NCBI GenBank assembly: GCA_945876095.1 | Contig: CAMCMP010000003.1 | Span: 62,001 to 126,000, forward strand | Source of the DNA: Chitinophaga pinensis | GTDB lineage: Bacteria; Bacteroidota; Bacteroidia; Chitinophagales; Chitinophagaceae | Length of the DNA stretch: 64,000 bases | Direction of reading: 5' to 3' | Part shown: in pieces, positions 51,598-62,486 of the stretch | Position numbering within the stretch: position 1 is the stretch's first letter | How the letters are laid out: each line of letters opens with the position of its first letter | Made by a program: the position numbers and the translations under genes | Notes under the pieces: model-generated | The model's database searches: none | Told to the model about the DNA's origin: nothing | Seen by the model: the letters and a program-made list of their open reading frames with translations, nothing else

Positions 51598-53790
51598 TTA
51601 TCTAAGAAAAAGCATTTCTCTATATTTAGGTAAAAGCCAATGAGCATCATCTACCAACATCTCTAATTTATCAACATGATAACGAATTTCATCAAAATAC
51701 TTTTCTTTAACATTGTCACAATAAGCAATTGCCTTTAGTCTTGTGTCAGAAATTACATTTGCTTTTTTTCTCTCTTCAATCATAGCCTGTACACCAGTAC
51801 TCATTGCATGAATATGATTACTAATCTGCTCCAAAACCCTCAATTGGCTTGAATAAGAAGCTTCCTTTAGTCCAGACGCCTTCAGTCCATTGATATTTTC
51901 TATTAAAACATTTTGGTACTTAACTGCAGATGGAAGAATTAATGAAGTTGCTAATTCTCCCATCGTTCTTGCCTCAATTTGAACCTTCTTAATATATGCC
52001 TCTAACATAATTTCATGACGAGCCTCTAATTCAGCATGGGTATAGATATCATTACTCTTAAAAAGTTTTTTGGTAGAATCTGTAATATATTCATCCAAGG
52101 CCAATGGAGTTGTTTTAACATTTGCCAATCCTCTTTTTTGAGCTTCTTTTGCCCAGTCCTCGCTATAACCATCTCCTTCAAACAATATAGACTTGCTTTC
52201 AATAATATATTTTTGAATGACTTGCATGATAGCTATTTCTTTTTTATCGCCCTTTTCGATACTAGCATCTACATCTTTTTTAAATTGCTTCAATGTTTCT
52301 GCAACAATCGTATTTAATACCGTCATGTTGATAGCACAATTTGCAGCAGATCCTACAGCACGGAATTCAAATTTATTTCCGGTAAAAGCAAATGGAGAAG
52401 TACGATTTCTATCCGTATTATCTAACATCAATTCAGGAATAGTTTTATGAATATCCAGTTTTAACATGGCCTCATCTTGCTCATCAAATTTCCCTCCAAC
52501 CCTAGTTTCAACTTGGTTTAAAACCTCGGTTAGATATTTACCAATGAATATTGAAATGATTGCAGGAGGAGCTTCATTGGCACCCAAGCGGTGGTCATTA
52601 CCCGCACTCGCAATAGATGCTCTTAATAATCCTGCATAATCATGTACCGCTTTAATCGTATTCACAAAGAAGGTTAAGAACATTAAATTAGTCTTAGGCG
52701 TTTTTCCAGGAGCCAACAAATTAATTCCAGTATCGGTTGCAATACTCCAGTTATTATGCTTTCCACTTCCATTAATTCCAGCAAATGGCTTTTCATGTAA
52801 TAGTACCACCAATCCATGACGCTTAGCGACTCTAGCCATCACGTCCATCAACAAAGTATTGTGATCTACTGCAAGATTGGTTTCTTCAAAAATAGGAGCA
52901 CATTCAAACTGAGAGGGTGCAACTTCATTGTGACGTGTACGCAAAGGAATACCCAATTTGTAAGCCTCCTGTTCATAATCACGCATAAATGCATAAATCC
53001 TTTCTGGAATAGCCCCAAAATAATGATCTTCCAATTGTTGTCCCTTAGCAGGCGAATGACCAAAAACGGTTCTTCCTGTCATCATAATATCTGGACGAGC
53101 ATTGGCCATAGCGGCATCAATAACAAAATATTCCTGCTCCCAACCTAAGGTGGCAGTAATCTTTGATACGTTTTTATCAAAATATTGAGCAACTTCTACA
53201 CCCGCTTTATCCAATGCAACCAAGGCTTTAATTAAAGGTGTTTTTGCATCGAGTGACTCACCGGTATAGGATACAAAAATAGTAGGAACACATAAAGTTT
53301 TACCATTGCCTATTTCCATAATAAATGCAGGAGAAGATGGATCCCATGCAGTATAACCTCTTGCTTCAAAAGTAGCTCTTAAGCCTCCAGAAGGAAAAGA
53401 GGAGGCGTCTGGCTCTTGTTGAATCAAAGCGGCACCTTCAAATTCTTCAATCGGAGTTCCATCACCTTTTAAGGTAAAAAAAGAATCATGCTTTTCAGCA
53501 GAAAGATCGGTTAAGGGTTGAAACCAGTGAGTATAGTGAGTCACCCCTTTACTTTCAGCCCATGCTCGTAATCCATTCGCAATTTGGTTTCCCATACTGC
53601 GATCAATTTTTTTACCCCCCTTGGTGGAGGATACCAAACTTTTATATGCCTCATCACTTAAAAACTGACGAGCAGTTTTAAGAGTAAAAACATTTTCACC
53701 AAAAATTCCGGTAATCTTCACTGATGATTTTACAGTAACTTCAGTATTAGACCGTAAGTTTTCGATTGCTTTAAAACGTAATGATTGCAT
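51598..53790 (-). CDS. glnA: Glutamine synthetase type III
   Basis: 730 aa; FPSGGLRATFEARGYTAWDPSSPAFI, EVAPSQFECAPIFEE, NGSGKHNNWS, TGNKFEFRAVGS. Confidence 0.96.
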   Translation of the reverse strand: MQSLRFKAIENLRSNTEVTVKSSVKITGIFGENVFTLKTARQFLSDEAYKSLVSSTKGGKKIDRSMGNQIANGLRAWAESKGVTHYTHWFQPLTDLSAEKHDSFFTLKGDGTPIEEFEGAALIQQEPDASSFPSGGLRATFEARGYTAWDPSSPAFIMEIGNGKTLCVPTIFVSYTGESLDAKTPLIKALVALDKAGVEVAQYFDKNVSKITATLGWEQEYFVIDAAMANARPDIMMTGRTVFGHSPAKGQQLEDHYFGAIPERIYAFMRDYEQEAYKLGIPLRTRHNEVAPSQFECAPIFEETNLAVDHNTLLMDVMARVAKRHGLVVLLHEKPFAGINGSGKHNNWSIATDTGINLLAPGKTPKTNLMFLTFFVNTIKAVHDYAGLLRASIASAGNDHRLGANEAPPAIISIFIGKYLTEVLNQVETRVGGKFDEQDEAMLKLDIHKTIPELMLDNTDRNRTSPFAFTGNKFEFRAVGSAANCAINMTVLNTIVAETLKQFKKDVDASIEKGDKKEIAIMQVIQKYIIESKSILFEGDGYSEDWAKEAQKRGLANVKTTPLALDEYITDSTKKLFKSNDIYTHAELEARHEIMLEAYIKKVQIEARTMGELATSLILPSAVKYQNVLIENINGLKASGLKEASYSSQLRVLEQISNHIHAMSTGVQAMIEERKKANVISDTRLKAIAYCDNVKEKYFDEIRYHVDKLEMLVDDAHWLLPKYREMLFLR

Positions 53791-54205
53791 AGTTTTTAAG
53801 ATTTAGTTCTAAAAATACGGTAATATTTGCCCATATTTTAGATTTTGGGGAAAATTAACCGATTTTTATAGCGAAATAGAGCATAATACAAATGTTATAA
53901 AATATTTTAATGAACTATAAGGACAATATGCATTAATCTAACATTAAAATAAATGTATTTTTAAAACTATACGCAAAAGCTAACTGAGGAAAACAAAGAA
54001 TTACGTTTTTAATCACTCATTCATCTTTTAAATTATTAAAATCATATTAGAATTATTTAATAGCCATCTTTATGCCTTGCCTAAAAACCACCTTAGCCTA
54101 AAATAAAAGGCGAAGAAAAAATTATAATAATAAATAAGTTAAAATATTATTGAACAGCCCTTTAAAAAAGAAATACAGGTTGTACTTTCGCACTTTGATA
54201 TAATT

Positions 54206-56443
54206 ATGGAAATAACCGTTACTACCGCAGAACAACTTAGGCTCACAGCAGAAGAATTTAGTTTGATACAGAAAAAGCTAGGGCGATTACCCAACTTTAC
54301 CGAACTGTGCTGCTTTAGCGCTATGTGGAGCGAGCATTGTAGTTATAAGAACTCGATCAAATGGTTGAAAACTTTACCTAGGGATGGAAAAAAAATGTTA
54401 GTGAAAGCAGGTGAAGAAAACGCGGGCTTGATGGATATTGGAGACGGATATGGAGTAGTATTCAAAATAGAAAGTCACAACCATCCCAGTGCAATAGAGC
54501 CTTTTCAAGGATCTGCTACCGGTGTGGGCGGAATTCACCGTGATATTTTCACGATGGGCGCCAGACCCATTGCGTCTCTCAATTCTTTAAGATTTGGAAA
54601 TTTAGCTGAGGCAAAAACCCAGCATCTTCTAGCAGGTGTGGTTCATGGAATTGGACATTATGGTAACTGTTTTGGGGTACCAACAGTGGGCGGAGAAATT
54701 TATTTTGAAAACTGCTATCATACTAATCCGCTCGTAAATGCAATGAGTGTAGGTATTTTAAAAAATGGCAATACAATATCAGCAACTGCTGAAGGTAAAG
54801 GTAATCCAGTATTTTTCGTTGGAAGTGCTACTGGAAAAGATGGTATTGGAGGGGCCTCCTTTGCCTCTGCCAATATTACTGCAGATAGTGTTGAGGACCT
54901 TCCTGCTGTTCAGGTGGGTGATCCATTTCAGGAAAAGAAACTATTAGAAGCTTGTTTAGAAGTTATCAAGACCGGTGCAATTGTTGGAATGCAGGATATG
55001 GGAGCAGCTGGAATAATCTGCTCTACAGCAGAAATGAGTGCGAAAGGAAATTCGGGTATGAAAATTTATCTCGACAGAGTACCAATGCGCCAGCAGAATA
55101 TGAAAGCTTGGGAACTACTACTTAGCGAGAGCCAGGAAAGAATGCTAATGGTAGTGGAAAAAGGAAAAGAGCAAGAGGTTATTAAAATATTTGAGAAATG
55201 GGATCTTCCCTGCAGTGAAATAGGCGAAGTGACCGAAGGTGGAAACCTAGAGTTTTATATGAATGGAGAGTTAGAAGCAACGCTTCCTGCAACTGAATTG
55301 GTTTTGGGAGGAGGTGCTCCTGTATATGATAGAGAGTATTCAGTTCCAAAATACATGGAAAATATATTAGCATTTGATGCAGCTAAAATTGTACAACCAA
55401 AGGATCTAAAAAAGGTAGCAGAACAACTCATTCAAATTCCAAATATTGCCAGTAAGCGCTGGATATATACCCAATACGATAGCATGGTAGGTGCTGGGAC
55501 TTGCAGCACCAATGAACCAAGCGATGCTGCCATTGTATTAGCAAAACCAACTAACAAAGGACTTGCCTTAACTACCGATTGTAATAGTCGTTATGTTTAT
55601 GCAGACCCCTACAAAGGAGCAATGATAGCAGTGGCCGAAGCTGCAAGAAACATAGTATGTAGTGGTGGTCAACCATTGGGTGTAACTAACTGCCTAAATT
55701 TTGGTAACCCCTATAATCCAGAAGTATATTATCAATTTGTAAATGCTATAAAAGGGATGGGAGAGGCCTGCGTAAAATTTGATACTCCAGTAACCGGTGG
55801 TAATGTAAGTTTTTACAATCAATCTCCTGATGGACCTGTATACCCTACTCCTACCATTGGTATGGTTGGATTATTGGATAATCCCCATAATAAAATGACC
55901 ATGGATTTTAAAAATTCTGGTGATTCAATTTATCTAATTGGAAAGAGTAGCAACGACATCAATTCATCTGAATACCTTCATAAAATACATGGAGTTGAGT
56001 TTAGTCCAGCTCCACATTTTGAATTGAATGAAGAATTTGATTTACACCGTATAATTGAAAAGCTAATTCAAGATCAATTAATTTTTTCAGCCCATGATGT
56101 AAGTGAAGGGGGAATATTTATTACACTTACTGAAAGTGGATTTAATAGAAATCTTGGATTCCAGATTAATACCAATAAAAATTTCAGAAAAGACGCTTGG
56201 CTTTTTGGAGAGGCTCAAAGCAGAGTAATTGTAACGGTAGCCTCCAATCAAATAGAAGCTTTTGAAATAAGTTTAAATGCTTCTAATACCTCATTTGAGT
56301 TGTTAGGACTTGTTACTGAAAATATCATTGAAATTGATAATGAAAATTGGGGAGATATTAAAGATTGGGGTAAAAAATATGATCAGGCCATTGGAAATCT
56401 TTTAGCAGGTCATGAATCTGAACAAGCATTGGTTGCCCTATAA
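54206..56443 (+). CDS. purL: Phosphoribosylformylglycinamidine synthase subunit PurL
   Basis: MWSEHCSYKNSIKWLKTLP, FKIESHNHPSAIEPFQGSATGVGGIHRDIFTMGARPIA, DMGAAGI. Confidence 0.97.
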   Translation: MEITVTTAEQLRLTAEEFSLIQKKLGRLPNFTELCCFSAMWSEHCSYKNSIKWLKTLPRDGKKMLVKAGEENAGLMDIGDGYGVVFKIESHNHPSAIEPFQGSATGVGGIHRDIFTMGARPIASLNSLRFGNLAEAKTQHLLAGVVHGIGHYGNCFGVPTVGGEIYFENCYHTNPLVNAMSVGILKNGNTISATAEGKGNPVFFVGSATGKDGIGGASFASANITADSVEDLPAVQVGDPFQEKKLLEACLEVIKTGAIVGMQDMGAAGIICSTAEMSAKGNSGMKIYLDRVPMRQQNMKAWELLLSESQERMLMVVEKGKEQEVIKIFEKWDLPCSEIGEVTEGGNLEFYMNGELEATLPATELVLGGGAPVYDREYSVPKYMENILAFDAAKIVQPKDLKKVAEQLIQIPNIASKRWIYTQYDSMVGAGTCSTNEPSDAAIVLAKPTNKGLALTTDCNSRYVYADPYKGAMIAVAEAARNIVCSGGQPLGVTNCLNFGNPYNPEVYYQFVNAIKGMGEACVKFDTPVTGGNVSFYNQSPDGPVYPTPTIGMVGLLDNPHNKMTMDFKNSGDSIYLIGKSSNDINSSEYLHKIHGVEFSPAPHFELNEEFDLHRIIEKLIQDQLIFSAHDVSEGGIFITLTESGFNRNLGFQINTNKNFRKDAWLFGEAQSRVIVTVASNQIEAFEISLNASNTSFELLGLVTENIIEIDNENWGDIKDWGKKYDQAIGNLLAGHESEQALVAL

Positions 56444-56568
56444 TTTCAATAAATGGCAACACTAATAAAAAGAAAATAGTTATTTAGAAGTGACATTCTT
56501 GCTAAATTGGATGGTAAGATTGTAGATAAACATTTACCAATAAAACAGAACCACTAACCATCAATGCC

Positions 56569-57363
56569 ATGAGTAAAAAAATCGCCATTATCGGAGGAGG
56601 AAATTTAGGAAGTGCAATTGCAGAAGGTTTAATTAAAAGTAAATTTTGCAAACCTGCTGATATTACGATCACAAAAAGAAATACAGCAACCCTCAAATAT
56701 CTTGCTAACAAAGGTGTTCAGGTGACTTCTGATAATTCAAAAGCAATAAAAAATTGCGAATTGGTGATTTTAGCGATAAAGCCATTTCAAGTAAGTGAAG
56801 TATTAAATGGTTTAAAAAAAGAACTCACTTCAAAACACATACTAGTATCTGTGGTAACAGGAGTACTCATGGAAGAAATTGAAACGACCATCAAAAAGAA
56901 AATACCTGTTTTTAGAGCAATGCCAAACACTGCTGTTGCAATACAGCAAAGCATGACTTGTATAAGTTATATCAATGCTACTGATGTACAAATTAATTTT
57001 GTAAATGAGTTGTTTTCCACATTAGGAAAAGTAGCCATGATTAATGAAAAATTAATGGATGCAGCTACGGTATTAGGTGCTTGTGGAACAGCCTATGCAA
57101 TGCGTTATATACGCGCAAATATTCAAGGTGGAATAGAAATAGGATTTGACGCGACTACTGCCAATCTAATCGTAGCTCAAACTGTAAAAGGTGCATCCGA
57201 ATTATTATTACAAAATGGTACTCATCCTGAGCAAGAAATAGACAAAGTAACTACACCAAAAGGTTGCACTATTGCAGGATTAAATGAAATGGAACATCAA
57301 GGATTTAGCTCTTCGCTGATTAAAGGGATTGCAACTAGTTATAATAAAATTTCAAAAGGATAA
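56569..57363 (+). CDS. proC: Pyrroline-5-carboxylate reductase
   Basis: IAIIGGGNLGSAIAEGLI, RAMPNTAVAI, TTPKGCTIAGLNEME. Confidence 0.95.
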   Translation: MSKKIAIIGGGNLGSAIAEGLIKSKFCKPADITITKRNTATLKYLANKGVQVTSDNSKAIKNCELVILAIKPFQVSEVLNGLKKELTSKHILVSVVTGVLMEEIETTIKKKIPVFRAMPNTAVAIQQSMTCISYINATDVQINFVNELFSTLGKVAMINEKLMDAATVLGACGTAYAMRYIRANIQGGIEIGFDATTANLIVAQTVKGASELLLQNGTHPEQEIDKVTTPKGCTIAGLNEMEHQGFSSSLIKGIATSYNKISKG

Positions 57364-57388
57364 GAAAGGAAAAAAAATTAAAGGCAAC

Positions 57389-58492
57389 CTACCTCGCTGC
57401 TCTTCTATAAAAAATATAAGCTAGAATTCCGAAAATGATATTGGGAAGCCAGGCTGCAAGAAAAGGAGTAAAATTACCTTTAGTGGCAAATACTAGCGAA
57501 AATCTTCCTGATAAAATATAAATCATACTTAGAATAACCCCAATAGCCAAATGAAAGCCGCTACCTCCCCTTACTTTTTGAGAAGCAAGACAAACACCAA
57601 TCATTGAAAGTATAATTACTGAAACAGGAATTGCATCTCTACTATATCTTTCTACAAGTAATGAATTAATCCCTTCGGATCCCCTCATCTCTTCTTTTTT
57701 AATATGCTCTTTTAATTCAGGTGTTGGAAGTCGGTCCTTTAAATAATCATCCCTTTTTAAATCAACTGGCTTAAAATTATATGACATAAGAAGTGTAGAA
57801 TAACGAGTAAAGGTTTCTTCTTGATTGATCAAACTGCGTTCGAACACATTACTCATTCTCCATTTTTTAGACGCCGTATCCCATGAAATATTTTCTGCTC
57901 GGATATTATACTTTAACCTATTATTTTCAAATTTTTGAATAAAAAAATTACTACCCGACTTTGTAGAAGTGTCATAATATTTAATACCAGCATAGGAATT
58001 AGAATCCAATCTGAAATAATAATTCTGAGGGAATGGCCTAGTCTCGGTAGGTGAATAATCAACATATTTTGCTTCAAAAATACCCCAGATAGCATTGGCC
58101 TTGGGTAAAACAAACTGGTATATCAACCAAAGACAAATTGCCAAAAATACACTTCCTAACCAATAAGGAAAAAGAAAACGGCGGAAACTCACCCCGCTAC
58201 TTAAAATAGCTATTACTTCTGAGCGATCGGCCATCTTTGCAGTAAAAAATATAACTGCAATAAACACAAATAAAGGGAAAAGCATTGCATCTATTCGCGG
58301 AACAAGTCCAAAGTAATAATCTGTAATAATAGTACTTACAGGCAACTTGGATTTTACAAAATCATTCGTTTTTTCACTGATATCAATCACTACAACCAAT
58401 GCAGTAAATAAGAGTAAACAAAATAAAAAAGTAGTCAGGAATTTTTTCAGTATGTAGCTGTCTATTTTTTTCATTGTATGATATCTAAACAA
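57389..58492 (-). CDS. LptF/LptG family permease (YjgP/YjgQ)
   Basis: KKIDSYILKKFLTTFLFCLLLFTALVVVIDISEKTNDFVK, AKMADRSEVIAILSSGVSFRRFLFP. Confidence 0.92.
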   Translation of the reverse strand: MFRYHTMKKIDSYILKKFLTTFLFCLLLFTALVVVIDISEKTNDFVKSKLPVSTIITDYYFGLVPRIDAMLFPLFVFIAVIFFTAKMADRSEVIAILSSGVSFRRFLFPYWLGSVFLAICLWLIYQFVLPKANAIWGIFEAKYVDYSPTETRPFPQNYYFRLDSNSYAGIKYYDTSTKSGSNFFIQKFENNRLKYNIRAENISWDTASKKWRMSNVFERSLINQEETFTRYSTLLMSYNFKPVDLKRDDYLKDRLPTPELKEHIKKEEMRGSEGINSLLVERYSRDAIPVSVIILSMIGVCLASQKVRGGSGFHLAIGVILSMIYILSGRFSLVFATKGNFTPFLAAWLPNIIFGILAYIFYRRAAR

Positions 58493-58543
58493 ATCTAAAC
58501 TAAATCAATCAGCTTGAAAAATTGAGGTTAGCACTATTAAAAT

Positions 58544-59683
58544 TTATAATCGATGCTGTAAACGTACTACCATATCAGATTTCCATTGGCTAAAGTCACC
58601 TGCAATAATATGTTCCCTAGCTTTTTTCACCAACCAAAGATAAAAAGCTAAGTTGTGGATACTGGCAATGGTAAGTCCTAGCATTTCCTTTGCTTTAATT
58701 AGATGACGAAGGTATGCCTTACTATAATAATTACTCACCTCGCAATCGATACCATCATCGATAACAGAAAAATCTCTTTCCCACTTTTTGTTATCAATAT
58801 TAATTACACCGTTGCTAGTAAATAGCATAGCATTTCTGCCATTACGGGTGGGCATTACGCAATCAAACATATCAATACCCAACGCAATGCATTCCAAAAT
58901 ATTCCAGGGAGTCCCCACTCCCATTAGATATCTTGGCTTTTGGGAAGGTAAAATTTCACAACAAAGTGCTGTAAATTCGTACATCATCTCTACCGGCTCC
59001 CCCACACTTAATCCACCAATAGCATTACCCGGCGCATTTCTTGAAGCAATATATTCACTTGATGATATTCGTAAATCCTTATAGGTGCTCCCTTGCACTA
59101 TTGGAAAAAGATTTTGAGTATACCCATATTTATCAGGAGTATCACTAAAACGATGAATACATCTATCCAGCCATCGATGGGTAAGTTCCATACTCTTTTT
59201 AGCATAGACATAATCACTTGGATAAGGAGGGCATTCATCAAAAGCCATCACTATATCTGCTCCGATAATCCGCTGAATATCCATTACTTTCTCTGGGGTA
59301 AACAAATGCTTAGTTCCATCAATATGAGATTGAAAAATCACCCCTTCCTCATTAATTTTTCTATTGTTAGCCAATGAAAAAACTTGATACCCCCCACTGT
59401 CAGTCAATATAGGTAGATCCCAGCCCATAAATGAATGTAACCCTCCTGCAGCCTCTAAAGTTTCCAACCCTGGTCTTAAAAATAAATGATAGGTATTACC
59501 CAAGATAATTTTTGCTTTGACGTCATTTTTTAATTGTTGCTGAGTAATGGTTTTTACACTTCCTACAGTACCCACAGGCATAAAAATAGGAGTCTCTATT
59601 TCTCCGTGATCGGTATTTATTTTAGCCGCTCTCGCCTTAGAATGAGTATCGGTATATTGTAATTTAAATTGAAGTGATGCCAT
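58544..59683 (-). CDS. tgt: Queuine tRNA-ribosyltransferase
   Basis: FMPVGTVGSVKTIT, ILGNTYHLFLRPG, LTDSGGYQVFSLA, GGLSVGEP, MFDCVMPTRNGRNAMLFT. Confidence 0.97.
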   Translation of the reverse strand: MASLQFKLQYTDTHSKARAAKINTDHGEIETPIFMPVGTVGSVKTITQQQLKNDVKAKIILGNTYHLFLRPGLETLEAAGGLHSFMGWDLPILTDSGGYQVFSLANNRKINEEGVIFQSHIDGTKHLFTPEKVMDIQRIIGADIVMAFDECPPYPSDYVYAKKSMELTHRWLDRCIHRFSDTPDKYGYTQNLFPIVQGSTYKDLRISSSEYIASRNAPGNAIGGLSVGEPVEMMYEFTALCCEILPSQKPRYLMGVGTPWNILECIALGIDMFDCVMPTRNGRNAMLFTSNGVINIDNKKWERDFSVIDDGIDCEVSNYYSKAYLRHLIKAKEMLGLTIASIHNLAFYLWLVKKAREHIIAGDFSQWKSDMVVRLQHRL

Positions 59684-59852
59684 AAAATATTACCCAATAT
59701 AGAAAGGGGTTACAAAAATATTGTTTATTTCATTAAATATACCTCCACAGTTATTATAAGTATTTTGAGACTTAGAGAACCATCACTTGAATGGCATCCT
59801 GTTTTTACATAAGATTCACACTTTAAAAAGTTACTAACCTTTCAATATCCCT

Positions 59853-59860
59853 TATTTTTG
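59853..59860 (+). promoter_or_regulatory. Candidate -7 element TATTTTTG upstream of glycosyltransferase
   Basis: Exact TAnnTTTG match 6 nt before the ATG at 59866. Confidence 0.35.
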
Positions 59861-59865
59861 CACCT

Positions 59866-60999
59866 ATGAACCTAACTAACTTTCTTCTGTACTGGCAGGA
59901 GATTATTTTCATTTTACTTTGTAGTATCACCGTTATTCAAATTTTCTACTACCTTTTTTTCTTTTCTCGATTAGCTTTTTTTAAGAATCCTACTAAAAAT
60001 ATTACTCAGACTCATCCAGTTTCAGTTATTATTTGCGCTAGAGATGAAGCCGCTAATCTTGCTAAAAATCTTACCGGTTCATTGGTTCAAGCTTATTCTA
60101 CTACTCATGAAGTAATTGTAGTGAATGATAACTCATTTGATGATAGCAAATATTTATTAGAAGAATTTGAACGAAATTTCAAGCATCTAAAAGTAGTAGA
60201 ATTAAAACAAGAAGCAAAAATGATTCCAGGAAAAAAATTTCCTTTAAGTGTTGGTATCAAGACTGCAAAATATGAAATCGTATTACTCACCGACGCAGAC
60301 TGCGTTCCATCAAGTGAGCTTTGGATAGAAAAAATACAAGAAAGCTATGACGACTCAACCGAAATTGTATTAGGATATGGCGCTTATCATAAAAAGAAAG
60401 GCTTACTCAATCTACTCATTCGATGGGAGACTTTTCATACTGCTTTACAATATCTTTCTTATGCATTAGCTGGAAAGCCCTATATGGGAGTAGGTAGAAA
60501 CCTTAGCTATAAAAAAGTGATTTTTTTTAGACACAAAGGATTCTCTTCTTTCAATCATATTTCAAGTGGTGATGACGATTTATTTATCAATACTGCTGCA
60601 ACAAAAAATAATACTAAAATAAATATTTCTCCAGAAGCCTTTACATTAAGTGATTCACCTAGCAACTGGAATCAATGGATAAAACAAAAAAGAAGACATT
60701 ATAGTACAGCAAATTATTATAAACCCTTACATAAATTATTATTAGGACTTTATTCTCTTTCACACTTTATGTTTTTTCCAATACTTATAACTGCTATTGC
60801 TTTTTATAATTGGCAATGGAGTTTATTAGTATTTTTTATTCGTTTTATTATTCAGATAATCATATTTTACCCATCAATGAAAAAACTGAATGAAAATGAC
60901 CTTTTTCCCTTTTTTATATTATTAGATATTTGGATGTTTTTTTATTATTTCATCTTTTCCATTACTTTGCTTATGAAACCTAGGACTAGCTGGAAATAA
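59866..60999 (+). CDS. Family 2 glycosyltransferase, membrane-anchored
   Basis: VSVIICARDEAANLAKNL, EVIVVNDNSFDDS, LLTDADCVPSSELWI, QKRRHYSTANYY; terminal TM segments. Confidence 0.9.
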   Translation: MNLTNFLLYWQEIIFILLCSITVIQIFYYLFFFSRLAFFKNPTKNITQTHPVSVIICARDEAANLAKNLTGSLVQAYSTTHEVIVVNDNSFDDSKYLLEEFERNFKHLKVVELKQEAKMIPGKKFPLSVGIKTAKYEIVLLTDADCVPSSELWIEKIQESYDDSTEIVLGYGAYHKKKGLLNLLIRWETFHTALQYLSYALAGKPYMGVGRNLSYKKVIFFRHKGFSSFNHISSGDDDLFINTAATKNNTKINISPEAFTLSDSPSNWNQWIKQKRRHYSTANYYKPLHKLLLGLYSLSHFMFFPILITAIAFYNWQWSLLVFFIRFIIQIIIFYPSMKKLNENDLFPFFILLDIWMFFYYFIFSITLLMKPRTSWK

Positions 61000-61048
61000 T
61001 AAATATTTACTTATAAATACCCTAACCTTTTAATACTCACTGCTAAAA

Positions 61049-61663
61049 ATGGAAATAATTCAAAAATATTTCACAGACTTTACTGAAACACAAGTTCAGC
61101 AATTGAGTAATCTTAAAGGCTTATATAATGAATGGAACGAAAAAATAAACGTTATTTCAAGAAAGGATATAGATAACTTTTATGAACATCATGTGCTCCA
61201 TTCCCTTGCTATTACAACACAGTTTGAATTTTTACCTGGTTCGGAAATCATGGATTTAGGTTGTGGTGGCGGATTCCCGGGTATACCACTGGCTATTTTT
61301 TTTCCAAACACACAATTCCATTTGGTAGATAGTATTAATAAAAAACTAAAAGTGGTTAATGAAATAGCATCAGCAATTGGTCTTCAAAATTTAAGTACAC
61401 AACACTGTAGGGCAGAAGAAATTAAAAATAGAAAATTTGATGTAGTGGTTTCAAGAGCTGTTGCCCCCCTAAAAGACCTTTGGACTTGGAGCAAGCCGCT
61501 TCTTAAAAAGGGCAGTAAACCAAACGGACTCATCTGTCTGAAAGGAGGAGATTTGGCGCATGAAATTTTTGAAAGTGGCTGTAAACCAAGGATCTGGGAA
61601 ATCGAAAAAATATTCGAGACTCCCTTCTTTAAGGATAAATTTTTATTGCAAGTTCCCCTATAA
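61049..61663 (+). CDS. rsmG: 16S rRNA (guanine-N7)-methyltransferase RsmG
   Basis: WNEKINVISRKDIDNFYEHHVLHSL, IMDLGCGGGFPGIPLAI, VVSRAVAPL. Confidence 0.95.
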   Translation: MEIIQKYFTDFTETQVQQLSNLKGLYNEWNEKINVISRKDIDNFYEHHVLHSLAITTQFEFLPGSEIMDLGCGGGFPGIPLAIFFPNTQFHLVDSINKKLKVVNEIASAIGLQNLSTQHCRAEEIKNRKFDVVVSRAVAPLKDLWTWSKPLLKKGSKPNGLICLKGGDLAHEIFESGCKPRIWEIEKIFETPFFKDKFLLQVPL

Positions 61664-61739
61664 ACTTTTTGACAAACTATTGTCGAATACTACATTTAGG
61701 GTATTGTTTTATAATAAAATATCAGTGAACTTCACAATA

Positions 61740-62375
61740 ATGAATATATCAATAGCAATAGTAGAAGATAATCATGATATCCGCCTTGCGCTGGAACAGA
61801 TTATAGGAATGGCAGACGGTTACTCACTAGCGGGGTCCTATATTAGTGGAGAAGATGCCTTGTTAAAAATTCCAGAAATCAATCCTGAAATTGTACTGAT
61901 TGATATTAATTTGGGTGGTATCAATGGTATTGAAGTAGTGAAAATTTTAAAAAAATCAATGACTAACGTCTTATTTATGATGTGTACCATTTATGAAGAA
62001 GATGAAAAGATTTTTGAAGCATTGAGTGCTGGCGCAAGTGGTTACATACTTAAAAAAACAGCACCAGATAAATTATTGACCGCAATAAAAGAATTACATG
62101 GTGGAGGGTCTCCAATGAGTAGCCAGATAGCAAGAAAAGTAGTTACTCATTTTCAAAGCACTTTAAATAAATCATCTGTAAATGATTCTCTAAATTTATT
62201 ATCAAGTAGAGAAAAAGAAATTCTTGAAATGCTTTCTAAAGGTCTGACCTACAAAGAAATAGCAGAAAAGGTATTTATAAGCCCTCAAACCGTTCGTAAA
62301 CATGTATATCATATTTACGAAAAGCTGCACGTAAGCAACAGAATTGAAGCCGTAAATGTATTTTACGGAAGGTAG
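61740..62375 (+). CDS. LuxR/NarL-type response regulator
   Basis: ISIAIVEDNHDIRLALEQII, IVLIDINLGGINGIEVV, GYILKKTAPDKLL; HTH LLSSREKEILEMLSKGLTYKEIAEKVFISPQTVRKHVYHIYEKL. Start at 61740, not 61560. Confidence 0.93.
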   Translation: MNISIAIVEDNHDIRLALEQIIGMADGYSLAGSYISGEDALLKIPEINPEIVLIDINLGGINGIEVVKILKKSMTNVLFMMCTIYEEDEKIFEALSAGASGYILKKTAPDKLLTAIKELHGGGSPMSSQIARKVVTHFQSTLNKSSVNDSLNLLSSREKEILEMLSKGLTYKEIAEKVFISPQTVRKHVYHIYEKLHVSNRIEAVNVFYGR

Positions 62376-62486
62376 CTATCTAATAAAACAGCTTAGTGAA
62401 ATAGTTTTAATCTAATTCTAAAAATTAATGACTTACTATTTCCATCCCAAATAAATACTCAGTGAAAGTAATATTAGACTACTAGT

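Noticed and set aside
53253-53267. 15-bp match (GTGACTCACCGGTAT) to the right end of the tandem array, inside glnA
   Set aside because: On the coding strand it encodes YTGES in a region (SYTGE.LD.KTPL) that I recall as conserved in type III glutamine synthetases, so coding constraint with chance identity is the simpler explanation.
61560-61739. 60-aa N-terminal extension of the response regulator
   Set aside because: Overlaps rsmG and has no domain match; the receiver domain starts cleanly at ATG 61740.
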